DNA of 64,000 bases from Paenibacillus senegalimassiliensis (lineage in GTDB: Bacteria > Bacillota > Bacilli > Paenibacillales > Paenibacillaceae). Each line of letters opens with the position of its first letter. Positions within the stretch are counted from its first letter, which is position 1. The translations under genes and the position numbers were made by a program. The stretch is from contig NZ_LN909046.1 of assembly GCF_001486585.1 (NCBI RefSeq), positions 1,426,001 through 1,490,000 of the forward strand, given 5' to 3'. Shown here piece by piece: positions 28,832 through 37,504 of the stretch. The notes under the pieces are model-generated. The model saw nothing but the letters and a program-made list of their open reading frames with translations. It searched no databases and was not told where the DNA came from.

Positions 28832-29692
28832 ATAAGGTGCTTCCAGCGAATATCTGCCCAGCTTACCGGCCCTGAGCTCACGAAGCAGGATTTGCGATGC
28901 CTTCTCCAAGTCCACGCGTCCACCGCTCATGATGCAACCGCGCTTACGCCCGACTGCCTCCATCACGGCAACAATTTCATCAGAATCCTCATAGTCCTGC
29001 GGCTCTTCAGCCAGCTCAAAACGAGCTTGAAATGGTTCCCAATAATAACGGACGAGATATTTGACCGCAAAAAAAGCGATATCTTCCACATTCAGAATCT
29101 CTTCTTTAATGGCTCCTGTCACGGCCAACCGGTAACCTACGTTTTGATCCTCGAATTTGGGCCATAGAATACCCGGCGTGTCCAGTAATTCCATCTCCGT
29201 ACCGACCTTAATCCATTGCTGTCCCTTGGTTACACCAGGACGATCACCCGTAGCGGCTATTTTCCGGCCAGCCAGCCCGTTAATCAGGGTCGACTTACCT
29301 ACGTTAGGAATCCCTACAATGAGAGCCCGCACCGCCCGGGGATTAATTCCTTTGGAGATTTGCTTCTCGATCTTATCCTTGAACAGTTCCTTCGCCAAGC
29401 GAGGAATTTCCTTTAAGCCTTGTCCGCTGGAAGCGTCCGCTTCCACAGCCATATGGCCCTCTTGCTTGAAATGTTCGATCCACTGCTTCGTCACAAGCGG
29501 ATCAGCCAAATCTGCTTTGTTCAGCACGATCAAGCGTGGCTTGCCCTGCAAAATCTCATCAATCATCGGATTACGACTGGATACAGGCAGCCGAGCGTCC
29601 AGCAGTTCTATCACCACATCGATCAGCTTCAATTTATCCTGAATTTGCCGGCGTGCCTTGGTCATATGACCGGGAAACCATTGTATTGCCAT
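28829..29692 (-). CDS. rbgA: Ribosome biogenesis GTPase RbgA (YlqF)
   Basis: About 287 residues from ATG 29692 ([18 protein letters not shown]). The circularly permuted GTPase motifs appear in order: LNKADLAD (G4), then [13 protein letters not shown] (G1) and [10 protein letters not shown] (G3). RbgA is needed for late 50S subunit assembly. The C-terminal helical domain ([25 protein letters not shown] region) contacts rRNA. It lies between lepB and rnhB. The upstream three-residue extension is not favoured. Confidence 0.96.
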   Translation of the reverse strand: MAIQWFPGHMTKARRQIQDKLKLIDVVIELLDARLPVSSRNPMIDEILQGKPRLIVLNKADLADPLVTKQWIEHFKQEGHMAVEADASSGQGLKEIPRLAKELFKDKIEKQISKGINPRAVRALIVGIPNVGKSTLINGLAGRKIAATGDRPGVTKGQQWIKVGTEMELLDTPGILWPKFEDQNVGYRLAVTGAIKEEILNVEDIAFFAVKYLVRYYWEPFQARFELAEEPQDYEDSDEIVAVMEAVGRKRGCIMSGGRVDLEKASQILLRELRAGKLGRYSLEAPY

Positions 29693-29736
29693 ATTTGTCA
29701 CCTCATATTTCCATGAACGCGCCTTTATTTCACCTT

Positions 29737-30393
29737 TTAATGCCGAATGAATTTAAAATCGCTTAGCGGCCAAAATACCATGTCGGCTCGGCCCACAATT
29801 TCACTATAGCTAACATAACCGATTCTCCGGCTATCCGTGCTGTTCGATCGATTATCCCCCAGCACAAATACATAACCCTCGGGTACGGTTCCATCAGGAA
29901 CGTCCTGGTTCGGGAAGTTCGCTTCTATATTATATAACTCATTATTCTTATGTTTCTCATCAACGACGTCTTTAATGTACGTCTCGTCCACGATTTGTCC
30001 ATTTACCGTTACCGTATCCCCTTCTACCTGCACAGTATCTCCGGGAACGCCTATCACACGTTTGATAAAATCACGACCCTCCAGCGGTACATGGAACACG
30101 ATCACTTCCCCAGGCTTGGGATCGCGGATATCATATATGATTTTGTTAACGATAATACGTTCACTCGTGTGAAAATTCGGCTGCATGGACGGACCATCCA
30201 CGATAAACGGTGCAAAGAACAGCCAACGGATCAAGAGAACCAGCACCACAGCGATGACAATGGCCTTTAGCCATTCCAGTATCTCGCTTTTTTCATTCTT
30301 ATCCTTATGTACTGTTCCCGGTCCTTCCGGTTGCCCCATCTGTCCAAACGACTGCGATTGCTCCGAATAGTGCTGCTCTCCCTGTTTCTCCAT
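29737..30393 (-). CDS. lepB: Signal peptidase I
   Basis: 218 residues. A disordered, polar N-terminus (1-38) precedes one transmembrane helix (about 41-62). The catalytic Ser is residue 69 in [10 protein letters not shown] and the catalytic Lys is residue 111 in [29 protein letters not shown] is the family C-terminal motif. It removes signal peptides on the outer face of the membrane. It lies between rplS and rbgA, the Bacillus order. GGGAGG precedes the ATG. Confidence 0.97.
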   Translation of the reverse strand: MEKQGEQHYSEQSQSFGQMGQPEGPGTVHKDKNEKSEILEWLKAIVIAVVLVLLIRWLFFAPFIVDGPSMQPNFHTSERIIVNKIIYDIRDPKPGEVIVFHVPLEGRDFIKRVIGVPGDTVQVEGDTVTVNGQIVDETYIKDVVDEKHKNNELYNIEANFPNQDVPDGTVPEGYVFVLGDNRSNSTDSRRIGYVSYSEIVGRADMVFWPLSDFKFIRH

Positions 30394-30447
30394 GGGTCGC
30401 GGCCTCCCTTATCCCTCACAAATGGGTAAATGGAAAAAGTAAAGGGG

Positions 30448-30476
30448 CTTGAATATACAAGCCCCTCCTGTTCGTT
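30448..30476 (-). terminator. Terminator after rplS
   Basis: The stem AGGGGCTTG/CAAGCCCCT with a six-base loop is followed by TTTACTTTTTC on the minus strand, a few bases after the rplS stop. Confidence 0.88.
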
Positions 30477-30483
30477 AATTGAA

Positions 30484-30828
30484 TTAACGACGCACTTCTT
30501 TAATTCTCGCTGCTTTACCGCGAAGTTCACGAAGATAATACAACTTCGCACGACGCACTTTACCACGGCGAGCCACTTCGATTTTATCGAGTTTCGGGGA
30601 ATTAAGCGGGAAAGTTCTTTCCACACCTACACCATTCGAAATTTTACGAACTGTAAAAGTTTCGCTGATTCCGCCGCCACGACGCTTAATAACAACACCT
30701 TCAAACAATTGGACACGTTCACGAGTTCCCTCAATAACCTTAACGAACACTTTCAAAGTGTCCCCAGGGCGAAAACTCGGAATATCCTTGCGAAGTTGTT
30801 CTTGCGTAATCGCTTGTACGATATTCAT
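30484..30828 (-). CDS. rplS: 50S ribosomal protein L19
   Basis: 114 residues, standard length. Motifs are [61 protein letters not shown] and [22 protein letters not shown]19 sits at the subunit interface. In B. subtilis rplS directly follows trmD; here trmD is about 26 kb away, across the accessory island. GAAGGAGGGAG precedes the ATG. The 300 bp upstream hold no gene; an autogenous leader could be there, but I cannot demonstrate one. Confidence 0.98.
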   Translation of the reverse strand: MNIVQAITQEQLRKDIPSFRPGDTLKVFVKVIEGTRERVQLFEGVVIKRRGGGISETFTVRKISNGVGVERTFPLNSPKLDKIEVARRGKVRRAKLYYLRELRGKAARIKEVRR

Positions 30829-31069
30829 CTATGACTCCCTCCTTCCACTCAGGTGTTCATGCCTCTTCCGGAGAAATCTCAGTGTTCTCCTTCATCATCC
30901 GCAGCGGACCACCGAATTCACAACAAACTGAATTTTATCATAAATCCCCGGACATAGCAAGAAATTTTAGCGATCTGATTGCAATGCCACAGGCGTTTAA
31001 AGAGGTGTAAAAAGTCGGCCTTTTAACCTCCCTAACCTCCCGGAAGGAACGCTCTATTTTCTTTCCATC

Positions 31070-31117
31070 AAAAGAAATAGACCGCCCCCGAGGAAAGGTT
31101 TCGGTCTTATTTCTTAG
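31070..31117 (-). terminator. Terminator after the Gly/Tyr-rich small protein
   Basis: Arms AAGAAATA-GACCG and CGGTC-TTATTTCTT form an interrupted stem about 20 bp after the stop at 31137. A run of T follows on the minus strand. Confidence 0.7.
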
Positions 31118-31136
31118 AGGTACGGATTACAGCAAG

Positions 31137-31400
31137 TTAGATCAAGGCAATGGCCAACAGCGTAAACAAGCTGAGCGTCAAAATCTGCTCTCCAGCAGGA
31201 GACGGTCCATAACCGTATCCATAACCATATGGGGGAACAAACGCTGACGTTTTAACTCGTCCGCTTCCGCCTGAGACTTTCAGATAAACATTTTCCCGGT
31301 CTACATTAACAACGGTCCCCTCGTACACATTGCCATCGCGGCACATGACACGTACTCTCTTGTTCATACAGTACATACAATTATAATAAATTTCCACCAT
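31137..31400 (-). CDS. Small protein with Sm-like fold and Gly/Tyr-rich segment
   Basis: 87 residues. Residues 14-45 (RVRVMCRDGNVYEGTVVNVDRENVYLKV) look like an Sm/SH3-type small barrel. A YGYGYGYG stretch follows, then a hydrophobic C-terminal helix (LTLSLFTLLAIALI). Cys residues at 8 and 11 form a CMYC pair. It could be membrane- or spore-surface-associated, but no function is recognised. AAGGGGAGC precedes the ATG and a terminator follows, so it is probably monocistronic. Confidence 0.7.
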   Translation of the reverse strand: MVEIYYNCMYCMNKRVRVMCRDGNVYEGTVVNVDRENVYLKVSGGSGRVKTSAFVPPYGYGYGYGPSPAGEQILTLSLFTLLAIALI

Positions 31401-31541
31401 TACGAGCTCCCCTTCCTTTGCAAGCTAATGCATAGTATGAGAAGCGTGGACGAACGGTATAGGCTGATGTAACAGATAGGTGACTACAACGTTAGCCCAA
31501 AAATTCAGCTATAGCTAATAATGTGGATGACTCACTACATA

Positions 31542-31571
31542 TTGCAGGCTTGCTAGCGTATACATTATAAT
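31542..31571 (+). promoter_or_regulatory. SigA-type promoter for the tRNA
   Basis: TTGCAG and TATAAT are separated by 18 bp, ending 36 bp before the tRNA. The rest of 31401-31606 holds no gene. Confidence 0.7.
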
Positions 31572-31606
31572 GAACATAACTAGAGTTACGTTGGCAGTCA
31601 CAATAT

Positions 31607-31680
31607 CGGGGTATGGCGCAGTCAGGTAGCGCGCACCCTTGGGGTGGGTGAGGCCGTGGGTTCGAATCCCGCTACTCCGA
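31607..31680 (+). tRNA. tRNA-Pro (GGG)
   Basis: The full cloverleaf can be drawn: acceptor CGGGGTA pairs with TACTCCG (one G-T wobble), the D arm is GCGC...GCGC, the anticodon stem CACCC/GGGTG encloses the loop TTGGGGT with anticodon GGG, and the T arm is GTGGG-TTCGAAT-CCCGC. The discriminator is A and CCA is not encoded. It is one of few plus-strand genes here and has its own promoter and terminator. Confidence 0.95.
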
Positions 31681-31695
31681 TTCCTATTTTCAAAT

Positions 31696-31738
31696 AAATG
31701 ACCACTTCTTGTGTGATGAAGAAGTGGTCATTTTTGTT
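31696..31738 (+). terminator. Rho-independent terminator after tRNA-Pro
   Basis: A 14-bp stem (AATGACCACTTCTT/AAGAAGTGGTCATT) with an eight-base loop is followed by TTTTTGTTGTT on the plus strand, 16 bp after the tRNA. Confidence 0.93.
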
Positions 31739-31770
31739 GTTAAGTGTTATCTCTATATCGCTCCAGCCTT

Positions 31771-33072
31771 TCAAAAGAAACCAACCCGGCCCTGACCCGG
31801 CTGCTCCAGCCACTGGTGCTTATGGCTCTTGTCCAGTTCCCCCCGCATGCCCTGAATCAGCTTGGCAATATCCACACGTCCTTGCTGATGCCATTCAAGC
31901 GCCGCACTTACATACACCTCGCCAAGTTGAGCCAGTGAGAAAGATTCAGTATGACGCGCTGCTTCCTGCGTTCCTTCTGCTCCAGCAAACAAATCAAATC
32001 CCCGTTGCTTGAGATATTGCTCGCGCAATGCTTCACTTGGCATGGTAATCTCATAAGCACGGTCAAACCGCCCGGCCCGGTTCATGAGTCCCGGATCAAT
32101 TTTCTCGGGATAATTCGTGGTGCCAATTAAGAAGATACCTTCCTTGGAGGTTGCACCATCCAGCGTGTTTAAGAAGAAGGAACGAACGCCTTCAGGCATG
32201 GAATCGATGTCCTCAATAATGAGGACCATTGGAGCCAGCCGTTTGGCTGATTCGAACACCTCTCGTACAGATTCACTCGTCGTATACTCGGTAATTTGCC
32301 AGTAGGCTGACGGACCAGGCACACTTCCGGCGATCGATTTTACCAAGGTTGTTTTACCATTACCCGGATGTCCATACAGTAGAATCCCCCGCTTGTAGGG
32401 GATATCAAACTGGCGGTAAAATGTGCGATCCTCCTCAAAGAACTGATCCAACGCACCAAAGATATCCTGCTTGATCTGTTCCGAGAGTACCACCTGATCC
32501 CGGGTAACTGCACGGGTAATCGCTTCGCCTTGACGTTCGATACCATTCCGGGTATCGGTGAAGACGGTCACCCGCTTCATATTTTGCTGCCGTTCACGCT
32601 CACGCACCGTGCTTAAGAATTGCTTCATTTGCTCTTCACTGGCGGCAAATACGAAATCTTCCGTATAGATGCCATTCGAGCGGAAGAAGGGAATTCTCGC
32701 CAGGGCGACCCCCCATTTGGGATAGGCGAACACATTATTGCGTAACGAATATTGCATTCCGTACGTAGGTACATCGCCCTCATCGTCATAGTGGAACGTG
32801 CGAAGCTCCAGGTCCTCAAAGACCCGAGCCACTAGCTCCACATTCTCGCTCTCCGACCGAAGATCCTCCTCCAGAAGACTCCAATATTCATTGTTTGGAT
32901 CATCGCTGGCAAATAGCTCATAACGTATCCCGTAGCGGGAATAAATCGCCTCAATAATACCGCTAATTAAATGGGCATAGGTAGCATAACCTTCAATTGG
33001 CTCCACGGAATTAGGCTTCATTGCGTAAATGGAAGAGATACTTTGTATTTTATTTAGATTTTGTAATGTCAT
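31771..33072 (-). CDS. AAA+ ATPase encoded with RtcB
   Basis: About 433 residues from ATG 33072, which overlaps the rtcB stop as ATGA. An N-terminal domain of about 200 residues precedes a single AAA module: Walker A GHPGNGKTT (residues 234-242), Walker B LIIEDID, sensor GTTNYPEKID and the RFD arginine-finger region NRAGRFDRAYE. The four-base overlap implies coupled translation, and the context suggests a role with RNA ligase RtcB, perhaps remodelling RNA or RNPs. The N-terminal domain is not recognised. A 12-residue extension in the open frame is not favoured. Confidence 0.88.
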   Translation of the reverse strand: MTLQNLNKIQSISSIYAMKPNSVEPIEGYATYAHLISGIIEAIYSRYGIRYELFASDDPNNEYWSLLEEDLRSESENVELVARVFEDLELRTFHYDDEGDVPTYGMQYSLRNNVFAYPKWGVALARIPFFRSNGIYTEDFVFAASEEQMKQFLSTVRERERQQNMKRVTVFTDTRNGIERQGEAITRAVTRDQVVLSEQIKQDIFGALDQFFEEDRTFYRQFDIPYKRGILLYGHPGNGKTTLVKSIAGSVPGPSAYWQITEYTTSESVREVFESAKRLAPMVLIIEDIDSMPEGVRSFFLNTLDGATSKEGIFLIGTTNYPEKIDPGLMNRAGRFDRAYEITMPSEALREQYLKQRGFDLFAGAEGTQEAARHTESFSLAQLGEVYVSAALEWHQQGRVDIAKLIQGMRGELDKSHKHQWLEQPGQGRVGFF

Positions 33073-34529
33073 GACTTGGCCCCCTTCACGGCAGCAAGCG
33101 GCTTGCATTTAGCGACAACCTGTGCCAGCCCTGCTCCGGTCACACTTTCAATAATTTCATCCACATTTTTGTACGCTTGCGGCGACTCATCCAGGATGGA
33201 TTCCAGCGAACGCTGGTTAACAACAATTTCATCTTCGGTTCCTACGCGGAGTGCAGCTTCAAAGTCTTCAACCTTCACCAAGCGTTTGGTTGCTGTACGT
33301 GAGCGGATGCGACCTGCTCCATGGCAAATGGAATAATAATTGTCTGCCCCTTCTGGCTGCCCCACCATAATATAGGAAGCGGTCCCCATCGAACCGGGAA
33401 TGAGTGCCGGGTGTCCGGTAGCCATATATGGCTTCGGATTACCGGTATGTCCAGCCGGCAACGCCCGCGTTGCTCCTTTGCGATGCACGAACACCCCGCC
33501 ATGCTGCGGATGTTGTTCTTCCCAGGCATAATTGTGCATCAAGTCGTACAACGTGCTAAATTCGCATTTTGGCCCAAACACTTCGCGGAAAGCTTCGCGC
33601 ATGGCATAGGCAATCAGATGGCGGTTCGTCACCGCGAAGTTCAGTGCAGAGTACATCATGTTCACATAATGTCTGCCTTCTGCATGCTCCAAGGGAGCAA
33701 AGACCAGCTTGGGATCAGAGGTCCCCCATCCGTGGCGCTGCATCACCTTAAGGATGGCTGATGAGCTCATTTGACTAACATATCCGCCCCAGGCTCGCGA
33801 ACCAGAATGAATCATGACAACGATCTGGCCGTCATACAACCCCCATGCTTCTGCAATACTCCGGTTCTCCTCGGCAATTTCAATCGCCTGAATCTCGGCA
33901 AAGTGGTTACCGCCTCCCAGCGTGCCAAGCTGTCTATGTGCCCGGTGCCAGGTCATATCCGGCACAAGATCCAGCACACTTTCATCAAAAGCAAATTTGC
34001 TGCTCTCCACATGAGTTAATGAGGTGGATTTTTTGGGAGTATAGCTGTCCGGGATATATTTCTTAGGCAGTCCGTGCAGTCCTTTGCGTACAATATGTTC
34101 CAGCCGAATATCGGAATAATGTCCACGCTGATTGGCCTCCATCGGCAACACCTTTTCAATGGCCTTGACCAATTTACGCCGCAGCTTTACGTCTTTAAGA
34201 TCATCCTTATGCAGGTTGGTCATATGCACCCGCATGCCGCAGCCGATATCACTGCCTACAATGCTGGGAGATACATACCCGCTTTGCGCATCCCATACGG
34301 CCGTCGTGCCGATACAAGTACCCACACCGACATGCACGTCTGGTGTATAGCTCATATAGCGAATATCCGGAATTTGCAAATTGTTGTTTGCCATTTCAAA
34401 TACCTTGTAATCCAGAGATGAGAATAACTGTTGTGCTGCATAAACCGTCAGATCGCCAGAGGGCAGCTTCACCTCATGACGAAAGGCACCTTGTTCATTT
34501 AATGATGTTCCATATATTTGAGTATTCAT
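33069..34529 (-). CDS. rtcB: RNA-splicing ligase RtcB
   Basis: 486 residues. Metal and GTP binding motifs are visible: DVHVGVGTCIGTTAVWD, GSDIGCGMRVHM (Cys97), GTLGGGNHFAEIQ, MIHSGSRAWGGYV and the guanylated His in SICHGAGR. RtcB joins 2',3'-cyclic phosphate or 3'-phosphate ends to 5'-OH RNA. In bacteria it is linked to RNA repair after tRNA or rRNA cleavage (family knowledge). It is cotranscribed with the AAA+ gene and lies about 1.4 kb from tRNA-Pro. AAAGGA precedes the ATG. Confidence 0.96.
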   Translation of the reverse strand: MNTQIYGTSLNEQGAFRHEVKLPSGDLTVYAAQQLFSSLDYKVFEMANNNLQIPDIRYMSYTPDVHVGVGTCIGTTAVWDAQSGYVSPSIVGSDIGCGMRVHMTNLHKDDLKDVKLRRKLVKAIEKVLPMEANQRGHYSDIRLEHIVRKGLHGLPKKYIPDSYTPKKSTSLTHVESSKFAFDESVLDLVPDMTWHRAHRQLGTLGGGNHFAEIQAIEIAEENRSIAEAWGLYDGQIVVMIHSGSRAWGGYVSQMSSSAILKVMQRHGWGTSDPKLVFAPLEHAEGRHYVNMMYSALNFAVTNRHLIAYAMREAFREVFGPKCEFSTLYDLMHNYAWEEQHPQHGGVFVHRKGATRALPAGHTGNPKPYMATGHPALIPGSMGTASYIMVGQPEGADNYYSICHGAGRIRSRTATKRLVKVEDFEAALRVGTEDEIVVNQRSLESILDESPQAYKNVDEIIESVTGAGLAQVVAKCKPLAAVKGAKS

Positions 34530-34611
34530 AAATTATTAATTAATCCTTTCTTAATCCATTTCATAAAGTGTACATATCCTGCTCGAAGTCATATCTCGGC
34601 TCATAGAACAC

Positions 34612-34642
34612 AAAAAAGCCATGGGCCAGCTCGCCCATGACT
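34612..34642 (-). terminator. Terminator-like hairpin in the rtcB leader
   Basis: On the minus strand CATGGGC pairs with GCCCATG around a six-base loop, followed by GCTTTTTTG. It lies about 80 bp upstream of the rtcB start and could act as an attenuator or end an upstream transcript. Confidence 0.6.
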
Positions 34643-34774
34643 TCTTCGCTTTAAACATTTTCATGCAGAAGAACTCGCTGCCAGCTACCTGACAGCCGCT
34701 CCTTCTATAGCCATAGCTGTAAAGTGACCTATCAAGGAATATCACAACTATCCCGTAATAAGTCACCTTCTCTC

Positions 34775-34870
34775 CTATGTCTCCCGTATGAGGCTGAAGA
34801 AACGATGAGCAGTATATGAAATTGCATTTACACCAAAACTAAGCGACCGAGCAGCATAAACTACCATCAT
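34775..34870 (-). CDS. Candidate 31-residue leader peptide upstream of rtcB
   Basis: A short frame MMVVYAARSLSFGVN... ends with TAG at 34775. GGGAGG lies seven to eight bases upstream of the ATG, a strong ribosome site for so small a frame. It precedes the terminator-like hairpin in front of rtcB by about 130 bp, so it could be a regulatory leader peptide. There is no homology evidence, and chance cannot be excluded. Confidence 0.35.
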   Translation of the reverse strand: MMVVYAARSLSFGVNAISYTAHRFFSLIRET

Positions 34871-34984
34871 TGCCTTCAACCTCCCTTCATTTAATGTAAC
34901 TCATCTTAAGCCAAGTCCTTTTTCCATGTCAACCCTTTTATTGGGAAATAGGATGTAAGACCTATATATTCTTGCTAGAGGATC

Positions 34985-35497
34985 TCACTCCCAATCAACC
35001 GGTTTGTAAAAATACGGTCCGCATGTTGATTCATGGGTATGAACATAGGTCCAGTTAAAATGCTTGTCAAATACATAAATATCTTGTTCAGAATCAAAGT
35101 CTCCAGCAACCACATTGTTGGCATTACTATAATGCAGAAGCAGGGGAGAATTTTGATACATCACGTATAGCTCCGCTTTAGCTTCAGCATCAAAGGCTTC
35201 CCTTGCCTCAGCTTCTCTCAAGCAGGATTGCTTTTCATAACTGAAAATATGCCACTTAAACTGGTCATAGTAAATAGCCTCTTTATCTTCATCACTGATA
35301 TGTTGGGCAAACGTATTTTCCCATAATTCTATAATCTCTTGATCCCCTTCATATATTTCTGTACTGACTACTCCCTTTTCAAGCAGATTCTTTCTGAACA
35401 AATAGTTCTTGTGGATAAACTCAAGTGACCAATATACTCTTTGCAGCTCCTCGTCGGGTAACTGGTCTAACATCTCGATGATTTGTTTTTTAATCAT
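34985..35497 (-). CDS. DUF4275 family protein
   Basis: About 170 residues from ATG 35497, with GGAGGG upstream. The DUF4275 pattern is visible: WENTFAQHISDEDKEAIYYDQFKWHIFSYEKQSCLREAEAREAF and, near the C-terminus, DIYVFDKHFNWTYVHTHESTCGPYF. The function is unknown. The AT-rich sequence and position mark the start of the accessory island beyond rtcB. No cassette-type repeat is visible at either end. Confidence 0.85.
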   Translation of the reverse strand: MIKKQIIEMLDQLPDEELQRVYWSLEFIHKNYLFRKNLLEKGVVSTEIYEGDQEIIELWENTFAQHISDEDKEAIYYDQFKWHIFSYEKQSCLREAEAREAFDAEAKAELYVMYQNSPLLLHYSNANNVVAGDFDSEQDIYVFDKHFNWTYVHTHESTCGPYFYKPVDWE

Positions 35498-35542
35498 AAA
35501 TGCTCCCTCCAAAATTGAACTGTCTGACAAGTTCTTTGTAGG

Positions 35543-36025
35543 TTAGTTATACCTCTGTTCAATTTCTTTTTTAAACACGTTTATAGGTTTTTCATAGGAT
35601 ATTGGTTTATAGATCATTTTATTTAACCAGGCACTAAGATCATATGTGCTATCAAAAATCACATTATCAGAGTATAGGGTCATCTCTGTCATCGTCCCGA
35701 TTACACTCCTACTATCCGTCTTTGCAATTTTTATATCTCCTGCCTCCAAGAAATATTGATCTATTAAGCTCTTACTCACACCCTCTAACATTAAGTATTC
35801 TTTGAGTTGTGTGATGAATTCCTCTTGAAGTTTTCTGGCGTGAGAACTCCTTATGCCACCGATTACTAGGCATAATCGACTGGAGTCATTAACAAAAATG
35901 ATATACTTTTTTCTGAGTTGCAGAATATTTACATGCCAACTAAATAGTGAATCCGCCTCTTCAAGTTCAACTGGGGATACTTTCATGTCCTTTAGAAGCT
36001 TTTGAGTGAATTTAAGTGCTAGCAT
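35543..36025 (-). CDS. DUF6933-like protein
   Basis: 160 residues. MLALKFTQKLLKDMKVSP followed by LFSWHVNILQLRKKYIIFVNDSSRLCLVI resembles a small family of unknown function annotated DUF6933. The later GDIKIAKTDSRSVIGTMTEM segment fits as well. It is a soluble protein with no catalytic motif visible. A GGGAGCG site precedes the ATG. It lies 13 bp beyond the DUF4275 frame. Confidence 0.72.
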   Translation of the reverse strand: MLALKFTQKLLKDMKVSPVELEEADSLFSWHVNILQLRKKYIIFVNDSSRLCLVIGGIRSSHARKLQEEFITQLKEYLMLEGVSKSLIDQYFLEAGDIKIAKTDSRSVIGTMTEMTLYSDNVIFDSTYDLSAWLNKMIYKPISYEKPINVFKKEIEQRYN

Positions 36026-36043
36026 TTTATTCGCTCCCTTTAA

Positions 36044-36571
36044 TCATTCTGTATATTCATTCTCCAAAATGGAAAATAAATAGGAATCATGAAATTTCCC
36101 TTTAGTCCATAGGTGTTCTCTTAAATGGCCTTCCTTCTTCATGCCAATCTTGCTTAAAACATTCGCTGATCCAATATTACCTGGACGACATGTTGCATAA
36201 ACTCGATGTACCTTGAATTTTTCAAACGCTAACTTTAATAATGCTTTTGAGGCTTCACTTGCGTATCCTTTTCTCCAGTATTCCGGATTGAAGCAATACC
36301 CGATTTCCGCGTTTAACTCTTTAATATAAATTCCACATCCGCCTATTAACTGATTGCTATCTTTCAATAAAACGGCAAATTCAAAGTCGGTTCGGTCCAC
36401 TGCTCGTTGGTTTTCAATTTGTTGTTTCACATATGATTTTGTTTCATCTTCATCGTTGGGTCCCCAAATCATATGCTCTGTCACCTTAGGGTTAGACGCA
36501 TACACATGGATATGAACCCAATCCTCCATTACGAGATCCCGAATAATTAATCTTGAGGTTTCAATGTACAT
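36044..36571 (-). CDS. GNAT family N-acetyltransferase (RimJ/RimL type)
   Basis: 175 residues. It starts ETSRLIIRDLVMEDWVHIH, and the acetyl-CoA loop is in YWRKGYASEASKALLKLAFE, followed by HRVYATCRPGNIGSANVLSKIGMKKEGHLREH. This is the RimJ/RimL-like subgroup that acetylates N-terminal amines or small molecules; the substrate is unknown. Four further GNATs occur in the island, a common pattern in cassette-borne cargo. Confidence 0.93.
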   Translation of the reverse strand: MYIETSRLIIRDLVMEDWVHIHVYASNPKVTEHMIWGPNDEDETKSYVKQQIENQRAVDRTDFEFAVLLKDSNQLIGGCGIYIKELNAEIGYCFNPEYWRKGYASEASKALLKLAFEKFKVHRVYATCRPGNIGSANVLSKIGMKKEGHLREHLWTKGKFHDSYLFSILENEYTE

Positions 36572-36601
36572 CCCAAAGTCTCCTTACGAGTCATTCATGT
36601 T

Positions 36602-37106
36602 TTAAAGATTTTGCGATAATTCAAAAAAATTCTCAACAATGGCCAAGTTATCTTCTACTGATGCTCTTCCGTCTACTTCAATTAATTTCAAACCCCTGCT
36701 ATGTACTTCACTTTTGATAAATTTAGCAAACTGAATATCCCGATTCATCCAATTTTCAAAAGATTGGTCTGGATCTTGACATTTGTCCATTATTGAATGA
36801 ATCCAGTCCCGTTTCGAATATTGCTCCATTTGAAAATCTGAAGTTGGAACGATCCACACACCATGATTAACATGGGGGAGATACTGAAAAACAAGCTCCG
36901 GCAATAACGCAACTCCTTGATAATCCCTTAATTTTGTTCATTGTTGGATGTAGGTTTGCATTACTTCTTTCAATATGATTCTGATAAACCTCGTCACATT
37001 TATAATAGGTTAGGTTATACTTGGCAGCTAGCAGCTCAGCAATAGTGCTCTTACCCGAACAAGGAGATCCGCCAATCCAATAAATCAATCGCGAATGAGT
37101 ATTCAT
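36602..37106 (-). pseudogene. P-loop kinase-like gene with an internal out-of-frame deletion
   Basis: The N-terminal frame (from 37106) has a Walker A, GGSPCSGKSTIAELLA, and reads to HPTMNKIKGL. The C-terminal frame (from 36904) begins at PELVFQYLPHVNHGVWIVPTSDFQ, with VALL just before it in the same frame, and ends at 36602. Intact relatives carry a longer central segment between these points, so part of the middle has been lost and the halves are in different frames. It was probably a 2-phosphoglycerate-kinase-like or shikimate-kinase-like nucleoside kinase. The 5' end overlaps the next gene by four bases. Confidence 0.75.
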
Positions 37107-37468
37107 ACGTTGGTATATTCATTTATGGCTTGAACAGCCATTTTTAATGCTCGGATTCTTCTATTTAATAACGTTCTTTGGGAACTATTCTCCTTACACT
37201 TAGCATAACTTTTCTCAAGGGATGGAAATAAATTAGTCAGGGTTTCAAGAGCTTCTTTTAAATCATTCTCGGAATAGTTGTGAGGAGTTTGATTCCAATA
37301 GTATTCAAGCATCGCTAAGCCAATGTAATGGGCTTTGAGTCGTTTCTTTATAAGCGTAGTATTGGAACCTTCATCCGTCATTTTAGCTAAGGCAGTTTCG
37401 GATTTGTGGATTGTAGATTGTATCGATTTTAATGCTTCAGCTCTCTCCGATTGCGATATGTTCTCCAT
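37103..37468 (-). CDS. Helical protein of unknown function
   Basis: About 121 residues from ATG 37468 (MENISQSERAEALKSIQS), with GGAGGAATATC upstream. It is highly charged and almost wholly alpha-helical, with possible coiled-coil heptads. No family is recognised. Its stop overlaps the start of the broken kinase gene as ATGA, suggesting that the two once formed a translationally coupled pair. Confidence 0.7.
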   Translation of the reverse strand: MENISQSERAEALKSIQSTIHKSETALAKMTDEGSNTTLIKKRLKAHYIGLAMLEYYWNQTPHNYSENDLKEALETLTNLFPSLEKSYAKCKENSSQRTLLNRRIRALKMAVQAINEYTNV

Positions 37469-37504
37469 AATGATATTCCTCCCCATTCATCATTTATTTC
37501 TTAT

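Noticed and set aside
30829-31060. Ribosomal protein leader RNA for L19
   Set aside because: Such leaders are known upstream of rplS in Bacillales, but I could not draw a convincing conserved structure here.
31622-31813. Minus-strand frame of 63 residues over the tRNA region
   Set aside because: It is read antisense through tRNA-Pro and its terminator, a common false frame ending in FEPTASPTPR-like residues.
34551-34766. 71-residue minus-strand frame upstream of rtcB
   Set aside because: It runs through the terminator-like hairpin, has Cys/Ser-rich composition and lacks a convincing ribosome site compared with the short frame at 34775-34870.
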